Below are positions 32,424 through 41,719 of a stretch of 64,000 nt of DNA, one piece after another. The first letter of the stretch is position 1; each line of letters starts with the position of its first letter. Position numbers and translations under genes: made by a program. Origin of the DNA: an uncultured bacterium (GTDB taxonomy: Bacteria > Cyanobacteriota > Vampirovibrionia > Gastranaerophilales > Gastranaerophilaceae). Location of the stretch: the NCBI GenBank assembly GCA_902761735.1, contig CACWLL010000001.1, positions 1-64,000 on the forward strand, written 5' to 3'. The notes below the pieces were generated by a model. It did not search any database. It was given only the letters and a program-made list of their open reading frames with translations, and was not told the DNA's origin.

Positions 32424-34550
32424 ATGGTAGAAAATTTTGACATTCAGAATAGATATGCCTCAAAGCCGTTAAACGGAACTTTTGGTATGAATGTTGCAGG
32501 CAACGGTAGCTCAGTAACTCCAATGCAGGCGCAAATTGATGTGTCAAAAATTCAAGAAGCAGGTAGTGATACGTATCTTGGGCAAAGATTAACGTCTTTT
32601 AGTGATATTGATCCGCTCATACAATATGGTGTTACGATTCCAACATGGATTGCCGTAAATCAAGCAATGGAGCAATACTCAAGATTGTGCAGAGGAGATT
32701 ACAACTCATCAGTCATACATAAATTTGGTGCCTTAGGCGATAAAATTAGCAATTTTCTCTTTGGTAATTCTGTCGGACAAGCTGTAAATAAGACTGCAAA
32801 CGGGACAAAAAATGCTTTTAAAAAATATATATATGATAATTCAGCTTTACTGAGAGCTTTTGATAAAACTCCATCCGTTCCTGAAATAGGTCTTGTAAGG
32901 ACACAAGTCGGCGGTATTAAATCTATGCTTTCTCATGATGCTATAACTGTACTTGACGGCTTTTTGGAACCGTTAAAATCATACAAAGATTTTGACAGTT
33001 TAGGTGCGAGTAAAGCTGAAATAGATCAAATTAAAGCGGCAGTCGCAAAAGGTGTAAATGAAGAAGAACGTGCATTATTGCTTCAGGCAGAGGAATACAA
33101 ATTTTTAAATAAAGGTGCAAAACCTGGACAAGTTCAAGCTTTCAAGAATATGGAAGCCGCTAAACGTCTTGAGAAACTTAAAGAATTAAAGATAAAATCT
33201 ATTGGCTTTGCGGATTTGGCAGAATATAACGAAATAAAAAAAGCTCCAGAAAAGCACATCCCAAGAATACTTGAAATTCTTGAAAAAACAGACAAAAAAT
33301 TCTTCGCAAGAATGAGCTACTCAAATAAAAATTTCGCAACGATAATAAAAGGTGAACTTGCAGGAAGAAAAGTATATTTCTCTGAACTCTATAATAAATT
33401 ATACTCAGCGAGTGGAGGAAATCATAGAACTGTACTTGGAAGAACCTTTGCAAAACTTAGCAATCAAATTCTTGAAGGTGCTACTAGCAGAATTTCCGGC
33501 GGCAAGATTGCCGCATTAATGCAAGCTTACTTCCTTGCAGAAGTTTTAATAAGAGCAAACAGGCAAGAAACTAACGGCGATAAATTCAAATCATTTATGG
33601 AAAGATTTGCTGAATTAATTGGTTTCTTCGTATTTATGCCGCCATCAATTCAGTTGATGCACAAAATAGGCGGACTGCAGTATTCTGGAATGACACCTCA
33701 ACAAATTGAAGAATATCGTGCAGCTTTAAAAGAGTTTAATGAGCACGTAATGAATTGTGACTGGACAAAAGATGTTTATAAACAAAAACGTAAAGAATTA
33801 CGGGCGAAATTCAGACCTCATACAAAAAATCCGTTCGTATACGCTGCAAGAAAAGTCGGTGACATCATAACCGTTGGGTTGGAACAAGTAAGACCATACA
33901 CAAAACACAAAGTTGAAAAAGTTGACTTAACCATTAACAAAGTAATGGAGAGTCCAGTTAAATACTTCAAGAGTATCCCAAAACGTTTAGCAGACGTAAT
34001 GCGCAACCCTAAATACTGGTTAAAACAAATGGCAGGATATCCGGTCAGATTCCTACTTCCTATGGTAGTATTCGTATCATTCTTCAACAAGTGCCTGGTT
34101 AAAGGTGTAAATGCGATATTTGGTAAGCCTAAAGAAGCTCTTGCTGACGAAAGCAAGCATGAAGAAATGCAAGAAGCTGCAAGGCAGCAAGCTTCTCAAC
34201 AACAGGTAACTGCAGAGCAGCAAAGACAAATTTTAGCGGCAGCTGCAGCTGCTCAAGCTGCTCAACAGAACAAACAAGTTGTTTCTGTTCAACAAGCTCC
34301 GCAAACATCTAAAGCCTCAAATGAACCACACGCACAAATAAGTCATACCGGGAACCCTAATAATGTACAAACGGAAACTTCTCAAAAAAGTACCATGCAA
34401 CCTGACATACCTGATGAAAAGAGATATATCCCATCGACGGAGGGCGTAAAAATTAAAGATGCAAATAAAAATGATGATGCCCTTGAAAAAGCACTAGCAA
34501 GAGTTGAAAGAATGGAAAAAGAAGCATATAAAACATTAGGTAAACTTTAA
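32424..34550 (+). CDS. Large hypothetical protein with Gln/Ala-rich tail
   Basis: The 708-residue protein has a mostly helical body (about 60-560) with Lys/Glu-rich segments and two hydrophobic stretches (about 390-412 and 538-560, PVRFLLPMVVFVSFF) that may be membrane-inserted. A Gln/Ala-rich linker (about 575-625) leads to a polar tail ending in a short coiled coil. There is no signal peptide and no enzyme motif. The ATG at 32424 follows AGGGAAA by about eight bases. It shares the membrane and coiled-coil theme with the hypothetical pair at 53676-54994. I take it as lineage-specific. Confidence 0.7.
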   Translation: MVENFDIQNRYASKPLNGTFGMNVAGNGSSVTPMQAQIDVSKIQEAGSDTYLGQRLTSFSDIDPLIQYGVTIPTWIAVNQAMEQYSRLCRGDYNSSVIHKFGALGDKISNFLFGNSVGQAVNKTANGTKNAFKKYIYDNSALLRAFDKTPSVPEIGLVRTQVGGIKSMLSHDAITVLDGFLEPLKSYKDFDSLGASKAEIDQIKAAVAKGVNEEERALLLQAEEYKFLNKGAKPGQVQAFKNMEAAKRLEKLKELKIKSIGFADLAEYNEIKKAPEKHIPRILEILEKTDKKFFARMSYSNKNFATIIKGELAGRKVYFSELYNKLYSASGGNHRTVLGRTFAKLSNQILEGATSRISGGKIAALMQAYFLAEVLIRANRQETNGDKFKSFMERFAELIGFFVFMPPSIQLMHKIGGLQYSGMTPQQIEEYRAALKEFNEHVMNCDWTKDVYKQKRKELRAKFRPHTKNPFVYAARKVGDIITVGLEQVRPYTKHKVEKVDLTINKVMESPVKYFKSIPKRLADVMRNPKYWLKQMAGYPVRFLLPMVVFVSFFNKCLVKGVNAIFGKPKEALADESKHEEMQEAARQQASQQQVTAEQQRQILAAAAAAQAAQQNKQVVSVQQAPQTSKASNEPHAQISHTGNPNNVQTETSQKSTMQPDIPDEKRYIPSTEGVKIKDANKNDDALEKALARVERMEKEAYKTLGKL

Positions 34551-34563
34551 ACCTGCTATCGGT

Positions 34564-34598
34564 TTTACAACATAGCCGATTTGTGATAAAATCTATAT
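34564..34598 (+). promoter_or_regulatory. Promoter of leaderless nadD
   Basis: TTTACA (34564-34569), 17 bases, extended -10 TGATAAAAT (hexamer 34587-34592), then six bases (CTATAT) to the ATG at 34599. This is the best-formed example of the leaderless class here. Confidence 0.7.
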
Positions 34599-35189
34599 AT
34601 GGATTTATGCTTATTTCAAGGAACTTTTAACCCAATACATAATGCACATTTGAGAGTGGCAGAATATATTTTAAATAATTCCGAAATTGAGACTATAACA
34701 TTTATTCCGGCATATCTGCCACCCCACAAAGAATCGGACATCTCATTAGCAGAACATCGCTATGAGATGCTAAAAATTGCACTTGCCTACAATCCAAATT
34801 TTAAAATATCCGACATTGAATATAAACGCAAAGGAGTATCTTACACATACCTTACAATTTGTGAACTAAAAAAATTATATAAAATTAATGAAAAAATAAA
34901 GTTTATAATAGGAACGGACGCATTTAGGCAAATAGAATCGTGGTACGAAACTGATAAGCTTAAAGAACTTGTTGAATTTATAGTTTTTCTAAGAGATACT
35001 GAATTTAAAGAAATAGAATTAGAATATTTAAGGAAAAAAGGATACAGTTTCAGAATTATGCCTCTTGATTTTGAGGATATATCTTCAAGTGATATAAGGA
35101 ATAAAATATCAAATAATCAGCCTATCTCTGGACTTGTTCCGCAAGAAGTTGAGGAGTATATTATAAAAAATGAATTATACAAAATTTAA
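34599..35189 (+). CDS. nadD: Nicotinate-nucleotide adenylyltransferase
   Basis: NadD adenylates nicotinate mononucleotide to deamido-NAD. The nucleotidyl-transferase signature GTFNPIHNAHLRVAE lies at residues 8-22, FIPAYLPPHK at about 38-47, and the closing loop SSSDIRNKI at about 163-171. Length is 196 aa. The start has no ribosome binding site but a strong promoter exactly six bases upstream. yqeK overlaps the end by 20 bases, the usual nadD-yqeK order. Confidence 0.94.
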   Translation: MDLCLFQGTFNPIHNAHLRVAEYILNNSEIETITFIPAYLPPHKESDISLAEHRYEMLKIALAYNPNFKISDIEYKRKGVSYTYLTICELKKLYKINEKIKFIIGTDAFRQIESWYETDKLKELVEFIVFLRDTEFKEIELEYLRKKGYSFRIMPLDFEDISSSDIRNKISNNQPISGLVPQEVEEYIIKNELYKI

Positions 35190-35763
35190 AACAGAAGAAA
35201 TTCTCAATTGGTTAAAAAAAAATTTGAACGAAAAACGATATTTGCATTCGGTTGGGACTGCACAATGTGCCAAGGAACTTGCTTATAAATACAATTTAGA
35301 TTCGGAAAAGGCGTATCTTGCAGGATTATTGCATGATGCGGCGAAATGTTTTCCGACTGAGAAACTGCTTTCTATTATAGATGCTCATATAAAAATTGAA
35401 GAACAGGAAAAACTAAGTTATAAAACCCTACACGCACCGGTGAGTGCATATATTGCCCAAACAGAATTTGGAGTTGAAGATAAGGGAATTCTTTCTGCAA
35501 TACGCTGGCATACCATCGGTAAAATTAATATGTCTGACTTTGAAAAAATTATATTTCTTGCTGATAAAATTGAACCAAATACAAGAGATAAAGAATATTC
35601 TCAAAATATTAGAAAACTGCTGGACGAGAATAACGGATTGGACAAGGCGTTATTAAAATGTTATAAATATACGATAATAAGCCTGGTAGAAAGAGATCTT
35701 AGAATCTGTATGCCTACAATTGATATATATAACGAACTAGAACAAATTATATCCGAATTATAA
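35170..35763 (+). CDS. yqeK: YqeK-type HD-domain hydrolase (Ap4A hydrolase)
   Basis: The 197-residue HD protein has YLHSVGTAQCAKELA (residues 24-38, first His), GLLHDAAKCFP (about 58-68, HD pair) and RWHTIGK (about 111). Members cleave diadenosine tetraphosphate symmetrically. It overlaps nadD and is probably translated by coupling, because GAGGAG lies rather far (13 bases) from its ATG. rsfS, which often comes third, is replaced here by the HerA-like gene. Confidence 0.9.
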   Translation: MNYTKFKTEEILNWLKKNLNEKRYLHSVGTAQCAKELAYKYNLDSEKAYLAGLLHDAAKCFPTEKLLSIIDAHIKIEEQEKLSYKTLHAPVSAYIAQTEFGVEDKGILSAIRWHTIGKINMSDFEKIIFLADKIEPNTRDKEYSQNIRKLLDENNGLDKALLKCYKYTIISLVERDLRICMPTIDIYNELEQIISEL

Positions 35764-35836
35764 TTCATTTATTTAATTGATACACCATTTTGGCATGTTT
35801 ATGTTAAAATAAAATCGATAGTAAAAGGAAGTATAT

Positions 35837-38095
35837 ATGAAGATATTAGAAATAAAAAATAACTTGGTAAAGATATCGTATACAGCTGACGATAATCTTG
35901 TTATTTCAAGTTTTGTTATTATTGAAGATAGCCAATATGCATACGTTGCACAAATTATGAGTTTAAAAGCAGATAGCGGAATAAATTATGCCATCGTAAA
36001 ACTTTTATTCACATTTAATGAACAGGGTGTAGTAAAAAACTATAATGGCTCAATCCCTGAGATGAATGCAAATATTTCCGCTTTAACGTCAGAAGAACTT
36101 CTTGATATATTGCCGATAGATACACCTTTAACTATCGGTAAATTAGCACAACAAAGCTTTATTCTAAATATTGATTATTCAACATTGGAAAAAAATCTGT
36201 TAATTTGCTCAGACAACATTGAAAATACCGACATTTTACTATCAAATATTGCAAAACAAATTACGTCAAATAATGATAAATCAGTAATTTTTGACACTAC
36301 CGGAACAATTAATGCTGAAAACAGACTGGTATTTGGTCATGATTTTAAACTTCCGCTTAATTATGACACAATAAATTATATCTATGAACATGACTTAAAT
36401 GATGTATCTCCTACCAGCAAAGCTATTATCCAAGATATATTGTTGGAAGTTCAAGAGTACTCAAAGACTGTTCTTGACAATTTTGTACCGTTTGATTCAT
36501 TGCTAAGAGTGGTAGATGCACAATATAAAGTTTTACAAATGCCCGAGTTGGCATTACTTAAGAGCAGATTAATCAAATATAAAGATGAAAATGCATTCGC
36601 TCAGGATGCACAAGAGTTTCAAACCATAAGAGCTTCAATAAGAGCAAATTTATCAACATTATTTGATATTTCATCAGCGGATTCCTCTTTGCAAAACTTG
36701 ATTATTTCAACGGTATACAATGAAATTGATGCTCTTGATTTGTATGTATACAGTTTGGTAAAAATTGATAATGATAATTCTGATAAAAAATTAATAAAAA
36801 AATTCTTACACCAGAATAAAATTTCTACAACAGTTGCTTGTGCACACAGTTATAAATATGTTCATGAGCTTAAAGAACTTGCAGGTAATATGATTATGTT
36901 TGCACCACTTACCGTTCAACATGATTTTAATGCCTACAACGTATTTTTAAATAAATTAAATCAAGATGAATGTGTTATTTATGGCAAATCAACTCAGTAT
37001 ATTCCATTGATTATTGAAATGATGACACTTGAAGAATTACAGGATTTTATTGAAAATGTTAAGAATGCCGAACCTGTTGACACATTAAATATAGGTCCGG
37101 GTTTTGTTGAAAATCCTGATTCATATTCTCAGGAATCTCTAATGAATGATAACCCGCCTATTGAACAAATAAATTTAAATACTGCGGAAGATATTTCTGA
37201 AAGCGCACAATCCGAAGAAGATATTGAAGTTGCAAATGACACGTTTAATGAAATAGCTGAAGAAGAAAGTCCGGACAACTCAGATGAGACTGAAGTTAGT
37301 CCTATGGAATTAAATAATATTGAAGATTTAACTAACCTTCAGGAAGACACTTTTGATGCAGAACAAGAGGATATGACGGAAATTCCTGTCCTTGATGAGG
37401 ATTCTGAATATGATGAAACCTATACGGAAGAAGCAGTAAATGCTCCTGAAGATGAAGTTATTGAAGAATCATTATTATTAGAAGAAGAAGAAGAAAAGGT
37501 CGAAACTATTAGTGAGGAGTCTTCGTTAGATGCGAATATTGAGCAAGATTCAATAACGGAAGAAGATTTAGACTTCATTGATAATGCCGCACAATATCAG
37601 AATGAAGAAATTTCAGAAGAAGTTATAGAAACAGATGCGGAAACAGACAGTTCTATGGATATAATACCTGATGCGGCAGAGTTTGAAGAACTGCAAAATG
37701 AATCAATTGAAGAATCTTCTGAGCCTTCTGAAACTTCTGAAAATTTTGAAAATCTTCAAGAGGACTTAGTTCCTGATAGCTATGAATTTAATGAAAATTC
37801 GAATAATGAAGAAAACGCTGACATTCCGGAAGAATTTCCTTCAGATTTTGACTCTCAGGAGTCTTTTGATGATAATGAACAGTCTCCTGTTGTACCTATT
37901 TATCCGGCTGAGGAAACTCCGGTTAACGGTCCTGTCGAAATATATGAATCCGGCGATAGAGTTACTCACCCTAAATATGGGGAAGGTGTTGTAGAAAAAA
38001 TGGTTAAGTTCGGAAATAAAGTTTTATGCGCAATTAATTTTGCTAACGGCAGAAGGCTTCTTGACCCGACTATTTCTCAAATTTCAAAAATATAA
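35837..38095 (+). CDS. Degenerate HerA-like protein with acidic linker and UvrD-type C-terminal domain
   Basis: The 752-residue protein begins with a beta-rich domain (1-75) resembling the HAS barrel of HerA ATPases, then KLAQQSFILNIDYSTLEKNLLICSDN-like sequence (about 98-125) where HerA has its P-loop. No GKS/T is present. KSVIFDTTG (about 150) looks like Walker B. A helical part runs to about 400. Residues 410-690 are Glu/Asp/Ser-rich and probably unfolded. The last 50 (SGDRVTHPKYGEGVVEKMV) match the small DNA/RNA-polymerase-binding domain at the C-terminus of PcrA/UvrD. GGAAG precedes the ATG. The HerA relation is my inference; the tail match is firmer. Confidence 0.6.
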   Translation: MKILEIKNNLVKISYTADDNLVISSFVIIEDSQYAYVAQIMSLKADSGINYAIVKLLFTFNEQGVVKNYNGSIPEMNANISALTSEELLDILPIDTPLTIGKLAQQSFILNIDYSTLEKNLLICSDNIENTDILLSNIAKQITSNNDKSVIFDTTGTINAENRLVFGHDFKLPLNYDTINYIYEHDLNDVSPTSKAIIQDILLEVQEYSKTVLDNFVPFDSLLRVVDAQYKVLQMPELALLKSRLIKYKDENAFAQDAQEFQTIRASIRANLSTLFDISSADSSLQNLIISTVYNEIDALDLYVYSLVKIDNDNSDKKLIKKFLHQNKISTTVACAHSYKYVHELKELAGNMIMFAPLTVQHDFNAYNVFLNKLNQDECVIYGKSTQYIPLIIEMMTLEELQDFIENVKNAEPVDTLNIGPGFVENPDSYSQESLMNDNPPIEQINLNTAEDISESAQSEEDIEVANDTFNEIAEEESPDNSDETEVSPMELNNIEDLTNLQEDTFDAEQEDMTEIPVLDEDSEYDETYTEEAVNAPEDEVIEESLLLEEEEEKVETISEESSLDANIEQDSITEEDLDFIDNAAQYQNEEISEEVIETDAETDSSMDIIPDAAEFEELQNESIEESSEPSETSENFENLQEDLVPDSYEFNENSNNEENADIPEEFPSDFDSQESFDDNEQSPVVPIYPAEETPVNGPVEIYESGDRVTHPKYGEGVVEKMVKFGNKVLCAINFANGRRLLDPTISQISKI

Positions 38096-38113
38096 TGAAA
38101 TAAAATACATATA

Positions 38114-38149
38114 AAAAAGGCCGATAATTTTGCTATTATCGGTCTTTTT
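38114..38149. terminator. Bidirectional terminator between convergent genes
   Basis: CCGATAA and TTATCGG form a stem that extends into flanking A and T runs on both sides. It serves the HerA-like gene (plus) and the metallo-hydrolase gene (minus). Confidence 0.8.
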
Positions 38150-38165
38150 ATTTGTATAAAAGATT

Positions 38166-38870
38166 TTATTTTGCAGCAGCTGCAGTTTTCTCTTCTTGTG
38201 TTTCCTGATTAATTTGTTCAGGATTCAAAATTGCAACATTTGTATTATTAACTTGCATCAATTGAGCAAAACGCTTCAAGTCAGCTTGAATTTCAGGGAA
38301 TGTATTATAATGCATAGGAATAACAGTTTTTGCTCCTAACCAATCAGCTGCAACAACAGCGTGTTCAACATCCATTGTGTAAGTTCCTCCAATTGGTAAA
38401 AGTGCAATATTTGGTCTGTATATTTCTTTATATGTTTTAAAATCTGCAGATAAACATGTATCACCCGCATGGAAAATTCTTACACCTTCAATATCAAACA
38501 AAATACTTGCTGCTACACCGCCATAAGTACCATCCGGCAACGTACTTGAATGATATGCAGGTAAGAAAATAGCACGCCCCCAATCATAATTTAACCAACT
38601 GCCAAGTCCAACAGGACGTGATTTACACTTTCTGCCGGTACAATAATTTGCAACTTCGGCAATTGCAGTAATAGGAGCCTTTTTATTTTTTGAAATATCA
38701 ATTGCTTCTCCTAAATGATCAGGATGGGCATGCGTAACAAAAATATCAGTAATATTTGATTTTTTATAGTCATATTTTTCATTATGAGAGACATAAGGGT
38801 CAACTAAAATTGATTTATCTCCTGTTCTAAATTCAAAGGCACTATGACCAATATACTTTAAATCTACCAT
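38166..38870 (-). CDS. UPF0173-family metal-dependent hydrolase
   Basis: The 234-residue protein has a metallo-beta-lactamase fold with the metal motif FVTHAHPDHLGEA (about 47-59), HAGDTC (about 145) and PMHYNTF (about 195). It starts with DLKYIGHSAFEF, as the YtkL/UPF0173 group does. The substrate is unknown. The second of two in-frame ATGs (38870) is nine bases from AAGGAG; the first (38876) is only three away and is less likely. The C-terminus is Ala/Lys/Glu-rich. Confidence 0.88.
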   Translation of the reverse strand: MVDLKYIGHSAFEFRTGDKSILVDPYVSHNEKYDYKKSNITDIFVTHAHPDHLGEAIDISKNKKAPITAIAEVANYCTGRKCKSRPVGLGSWLNYDWGRAIFLPAYHSSTLPDGTYGGVAASILFDIEGVRIFHAGDTCLSADFKTYKEIYRPNIALLPIGGTYTMDVEHAVVAADWLGAKTVIPMHYNTFPEIQADLKRFAQLMQVNNTNVAILNPEQINQETQEEKTAAAAK

Positions 38871-38930
38871 GTTCATACTCTCCTTATAAATAAAAATCAC
38901 ACATAACTACTATTAGAATATCATTATTTT

Positions 38931-38945
38931 TGGTAAAATACAAGT
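38931..38945 (+). promoter_or_regulatory. Extended -10 for leaderless ribD
   Basis: TGGTAAAAT (hexamer 38934-38939) is an extended -10. Six bases (ACAAGT) lead to the ATG at 38946. No Shine-Dalgarno sequence is present. Confidence 0.55.
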
Positions 38946-40022
38946 ATGATTTACGACACTCTTATGAAAAAGTGTATAAAACTTGCAACAAAAGGAATGG
39001 GTTCTGTATCGCCAAATCCTCTTGTTGGCTGTATCGTTCTTAACAAAGACGGATTAATTATTTCTAAAGGATTTCACAAAAAATATGGTTTAAACCATGC
39101 GGAACGTAATGCATTAATAAATCTAAATAATGATGAAACCAGGGATGGGACACTAATAGTCACTCTTGAACCCTGCTCACATTTTGGGAAAACTCCTCCT
39201 TGTGCTGATTTAATAATTGAAAAAGAAATAAAAAAAGTAGTGATTGGAATGAGAGATGTAAACCCAATTGTTTCCGGAAAAGGAATTAAAAAATTAAAAG
39301 ACGCAGGAATAGAGATAATTGAGGGTATTATGGAGAAGGAATGCAAAGAATTAAATGAAGTATTTATAAAAAATATGACCGAACATAAAACATTTGTGGC
39401 AATTAAAACTGCAACAACTTTGGACGGGAAAATTGCAACATCAACAGGTTCTTCAAAATGGATTACATCAGAAAAAGCAAGAAAAGAAGTTAAAAATATT
39501 CGCAAAAGATATGACGCAATATTAACAACTGCTTCAACAATAATCGCAGATAATCCGCAGATGGAGCACAAAAACAAGATTATTCTTGACAGAAATTTAA
39601 GAACAGATTTTGTAAATGCACAAATATACAAAAACGGAATTTGCTACGTATTTTATGATAAAAAAATTGCGTCTGAACATTTAGATAATACTTTAACTGC
39701 TATTAGTAAGATGAAGAATGTAAAACTATACCCGATTAAGACAAAATTCGATAAAATCGATTTAGACGATTTATTATCAAAAATTTATGATTTGGGTATC
39801 ATGAGTGTTCTTGTGGAAACCGGAGGTCATTTAAACGGCTCTATTCTTAAATATGCAGATAAAATTTATCATTTTATTGCACCAAAAATTTTGGGCGACA
39901 ACAGCGGGTTATCCTGCTTTGATTTTCAAAAAATATCTGATATAGCGAAAGCAAGTGAATTTGAATACTGTGACATTAAAACTTTTAAGCCGGATATTTT
40001 GTTAACGTATAAACGGAAATGA
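38946..40022 (+). CDS. ribD: Bifunctional riboflavin deaminase/reductase RibD
   Basis: RibD deaminates and then reduces the pyrimidine intermediate of riboflavin synthesis. The N-terminal deaminase (1-140) has the zinc set NHAERNAL (about 49-56) and TLEPCSHFGKTPPC (about 77-90). The C-terminal reductase (about 145-358) begins VAIKTATTLDGKIAT and has the STGSSKWITSEKAR segment. Length is 358 aa. ribE, ribBA and ribH are not adjacent, and I see no FMN riboswitch upstream. Confidence 0.95.
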   Translation: MIYDTLMKKCIKLATKGMGSVSPNPLVGCIVLNKDGLIISKGFHKKYGLNHAERNALINLNNDETRDGTLIVTLEPCSHFGKTPPCADLIIEKEIKKVVIGMRDVNPIVSGKGIKKLKDAGIEIIEGIMEKECKELNEVFIKNMTEHKTFVAIKTATTLDGKIATSTGSSKWITSEKARKEVKNIRKRYDAILTTASTIIADNPQMEHKNKIILDRNLRTDFVNAQIYKNGICYVFYDKKIASEHLDNTLTAISKMKNVKLYPIKTKFDKIDLDDLLSKIYDLGIMSVLVETGGHLNGSILKYADKIYHFIAPKILGDNSGLSCFDFQKISDIAKASEFEYCDIKTFKPDILLTYKRK

Positions 40023-40114
40023 AAGCACCTTTTGGGATGAAAAATACATCTTAATAGTTTGAACAATACGAATATTTATAGTATAGTTATGACTAAATCG
40101 GGGTTGCATAACAC

Positions 40115-41059
40115 GTGAATTTAGAGGAAATTGCAAATGAATGCGGACTATTTAACCAAGAAAATAAATCCGCTGTTATAGAAAACATCATTGCACTTGA
40201 AAACAAGTACAGTAGGGGTGACCTTGTAATCATTTATAACTACTGTCTTACAGTATGCAAGTTTCCCGATTACATTATGGAATTAATTCGTGCAGAAGAT
40301 AAAATAAGAGATAAAGCGTCTTTACCGGTACTAATTGATATTTTACTGGGTAAAACACTTGAAATGAGTGAATTTCCCGAAGAATATGTAAATGTACGTG
40401 TTATGTGTGCTAAGGCAATTGCAAATTTAAAAGATACCTCTGCTGTTCACGCATTACTATATTGCCTCAATAACAAGAATGAAAATTATAAAGTCAGATT
40501 TGCCTGTGCCGATGCATTAGGCAAAATTGGGGATAAGTATGCAGTTGCTCCTCTTATAGATGTTGTTAAAGATGAAGATGAAAAATCACTATATATAAGA
40601 GAATCTGCGGCATCTGCGTTGGGTATGCTTGGTGATATAAGGGCAATTGATCCTTTGGTAAGCATTTTAGAAACAAAAAACGGAATATTAGATAAATTTA
40701 CCTTTTTAAAAGAACGCATATTAGAAGCTTTAGGAAAACTTAAAATCAGTAATAACCAAAGAGTATTCAACGTTCTAAAAAATTCTCTGATGGATGAATC
40801 CCCCCAAATACGAATAAATGCAATTGAAGCTCTTATGGAGTCCGATATTCCGCAAGCTTTTGAAACAATTAAGAGTTGCCTTTTGGATAAAGATGATGAA
40901 GTTAAACGCAATGCGCTTATTGCGTTATATAATATGTCAGATAGAAGCATTCTTGATGAAATAATCAGTGATAAAAAATATTCTGAATTTTTAAAAGAAG
41001 AGGCAAACTCAATTATAGAAGAGTATGAAACAGATGACGAGGAGAGAAAATATGAATAA
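40115..41059 (+). CDS. HEAT-repeat (PBS-lyase-like) protein
   Basis: The 314-residue protein is built of five or six HEAT repeats between about 60 and 290, for example VRVMCAKAIANLKD, VRFACADALGKIGDK, IRESAASALGMLGD and IRINAIEALMES. Such repeats form a scaffold for protein binding; no enzyme motif is present. It uses a GTG start with an in-frame stop just upstream. Its last eight bases overlap the queC start, whose ribosome binding site GAGGAG lies within its end. The tie to queC suggests shared expression, not necessarily shared function. Confidence 0.85.
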   Translation: MNLEEIANECGLFNQENKSAVIENIIALENKYSRGDLVIIYNYCLTVCKFPDYIMELIRAEDKIRDKASLPVLIDILLGKTLEMSEFPEEYVNVRVMCAKAIANLKDTSAVHALLYCLNNKNENYKVRFACADALGKIGDKYAVAPLIDVVKDEDEKSLYIRESAASALGMLGDIRAIDPLVSILETKNGILDKFTFLKERILEALGKLKISNNQRVFNVLKNSLMDESPQIRINAIEALMESDIPQAFETIKSCLLDKDDEVKRNALIALYNMSDRSILDEIISDKKYSEFLKEEANSIIEEYETDDEERKYE

Positions 41060-41711
41060 ATCAATTATACTTCTTTCCGGTGGTTTAGATTCACTTGTAT
41101 GTTTAGGCTTGTGTCGAGATAAGTACAATGTAGAACTTGCTATTACTTTTGATTACGGTCAAAAATCTGCCGAAAAAGAGCTTCGTGCCTCTAAACAACT
41201 TTGTGATTACTACAAGCTTTCTCACAAAATTATAAAATTAGATTGGTTAAAAGAGATTACCCATACATCAATTGTAAGTAGCGATGTATTACCGGAAGGA
41301 ACTGACGACCCTGAAAAATCAGCAAAAGCAGTTTGGGTACCGAACAGAAACGGCTTATTTCTAAATATAGCAGCATCTTTTGCCGATAGCGGAAGTTATA
41401 ATTATATTATATTGGGAGCGAACAAGGAAGAAGGTTTAACTTTCCCGGATAATACGTATGAGTTTGCTAACAGGGTAACCGCCGAATTTGAATATTCAAC
41501 AATGGTAAAACCTAAGGTACTTGTCCCCTTGATAAATTACGATAAAAATGATATAGTAAGTTTGGCACTAAAAGAATCAATGCCGCTTGAACTTGTTCAA
41601 AGTTGCTATGATTCTACAGAGGGGCATTGCGGGAAATGTGAATCCTGCACAAGATTGAAAAATGCTCTGAAAGCAAATGGTGACACGTACTATACAAGTA
41701 TTCTTTTTTGA
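41052..41711 (+). CDS. queC: 7-cyano-7-deazaguanine (preQ0) synthase QueC
   Basis: QueC converts carboxy-deazaguanine to preQ0 with ATP and ammonia, for queuosine in tRNA. The PP-loop ILLSGGLDSLVCLG is at residues 5-18, and the zinc site CYDSTEGHCGKCESC at about 186-200. YGQKSAEKE and PNRNGLFLNIAASFA are conserved. The ATG at 41052 has GAGGAG six to eight bases upstream; an earlier in-frame ATG at 41025 has none. The stop (TTTTGA) abuts the DUF366 gene. queD and queE are not present. Confidence 0.95.
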   Translation: MNKSIILLSGGLDSLVCLGLCRDKYNVELAITFDYGQKSAEKELRASKQLCDYYKLSHKIIKLDWLKEITHTSIVSSDVLPEGTDDPEKSAKAVWVPNRNGLFLNIAASFADSGSYNYIILGANKEEGLTFPDNTYEFANRVTAEFEYSTMVKPKVLVPLINYDKNDIVSLALKESMPLELVQSCYDSTEGHCGKCESCTRLKNALKANGDTYYTSILF

Positions 41712-41719
41712 TAAATAAA

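Noticed and set aside
39074-39631. 185-codon minus-strand frame
   Set aside because: It is a shadow of ribD, which has complete catalytic motifs.
40486-41064. 192-codon minus-strand frame
   Set aside because: It mirrors the HEAT repeats and is Ser/Leu-rich as antisense of such repeats tends to be.
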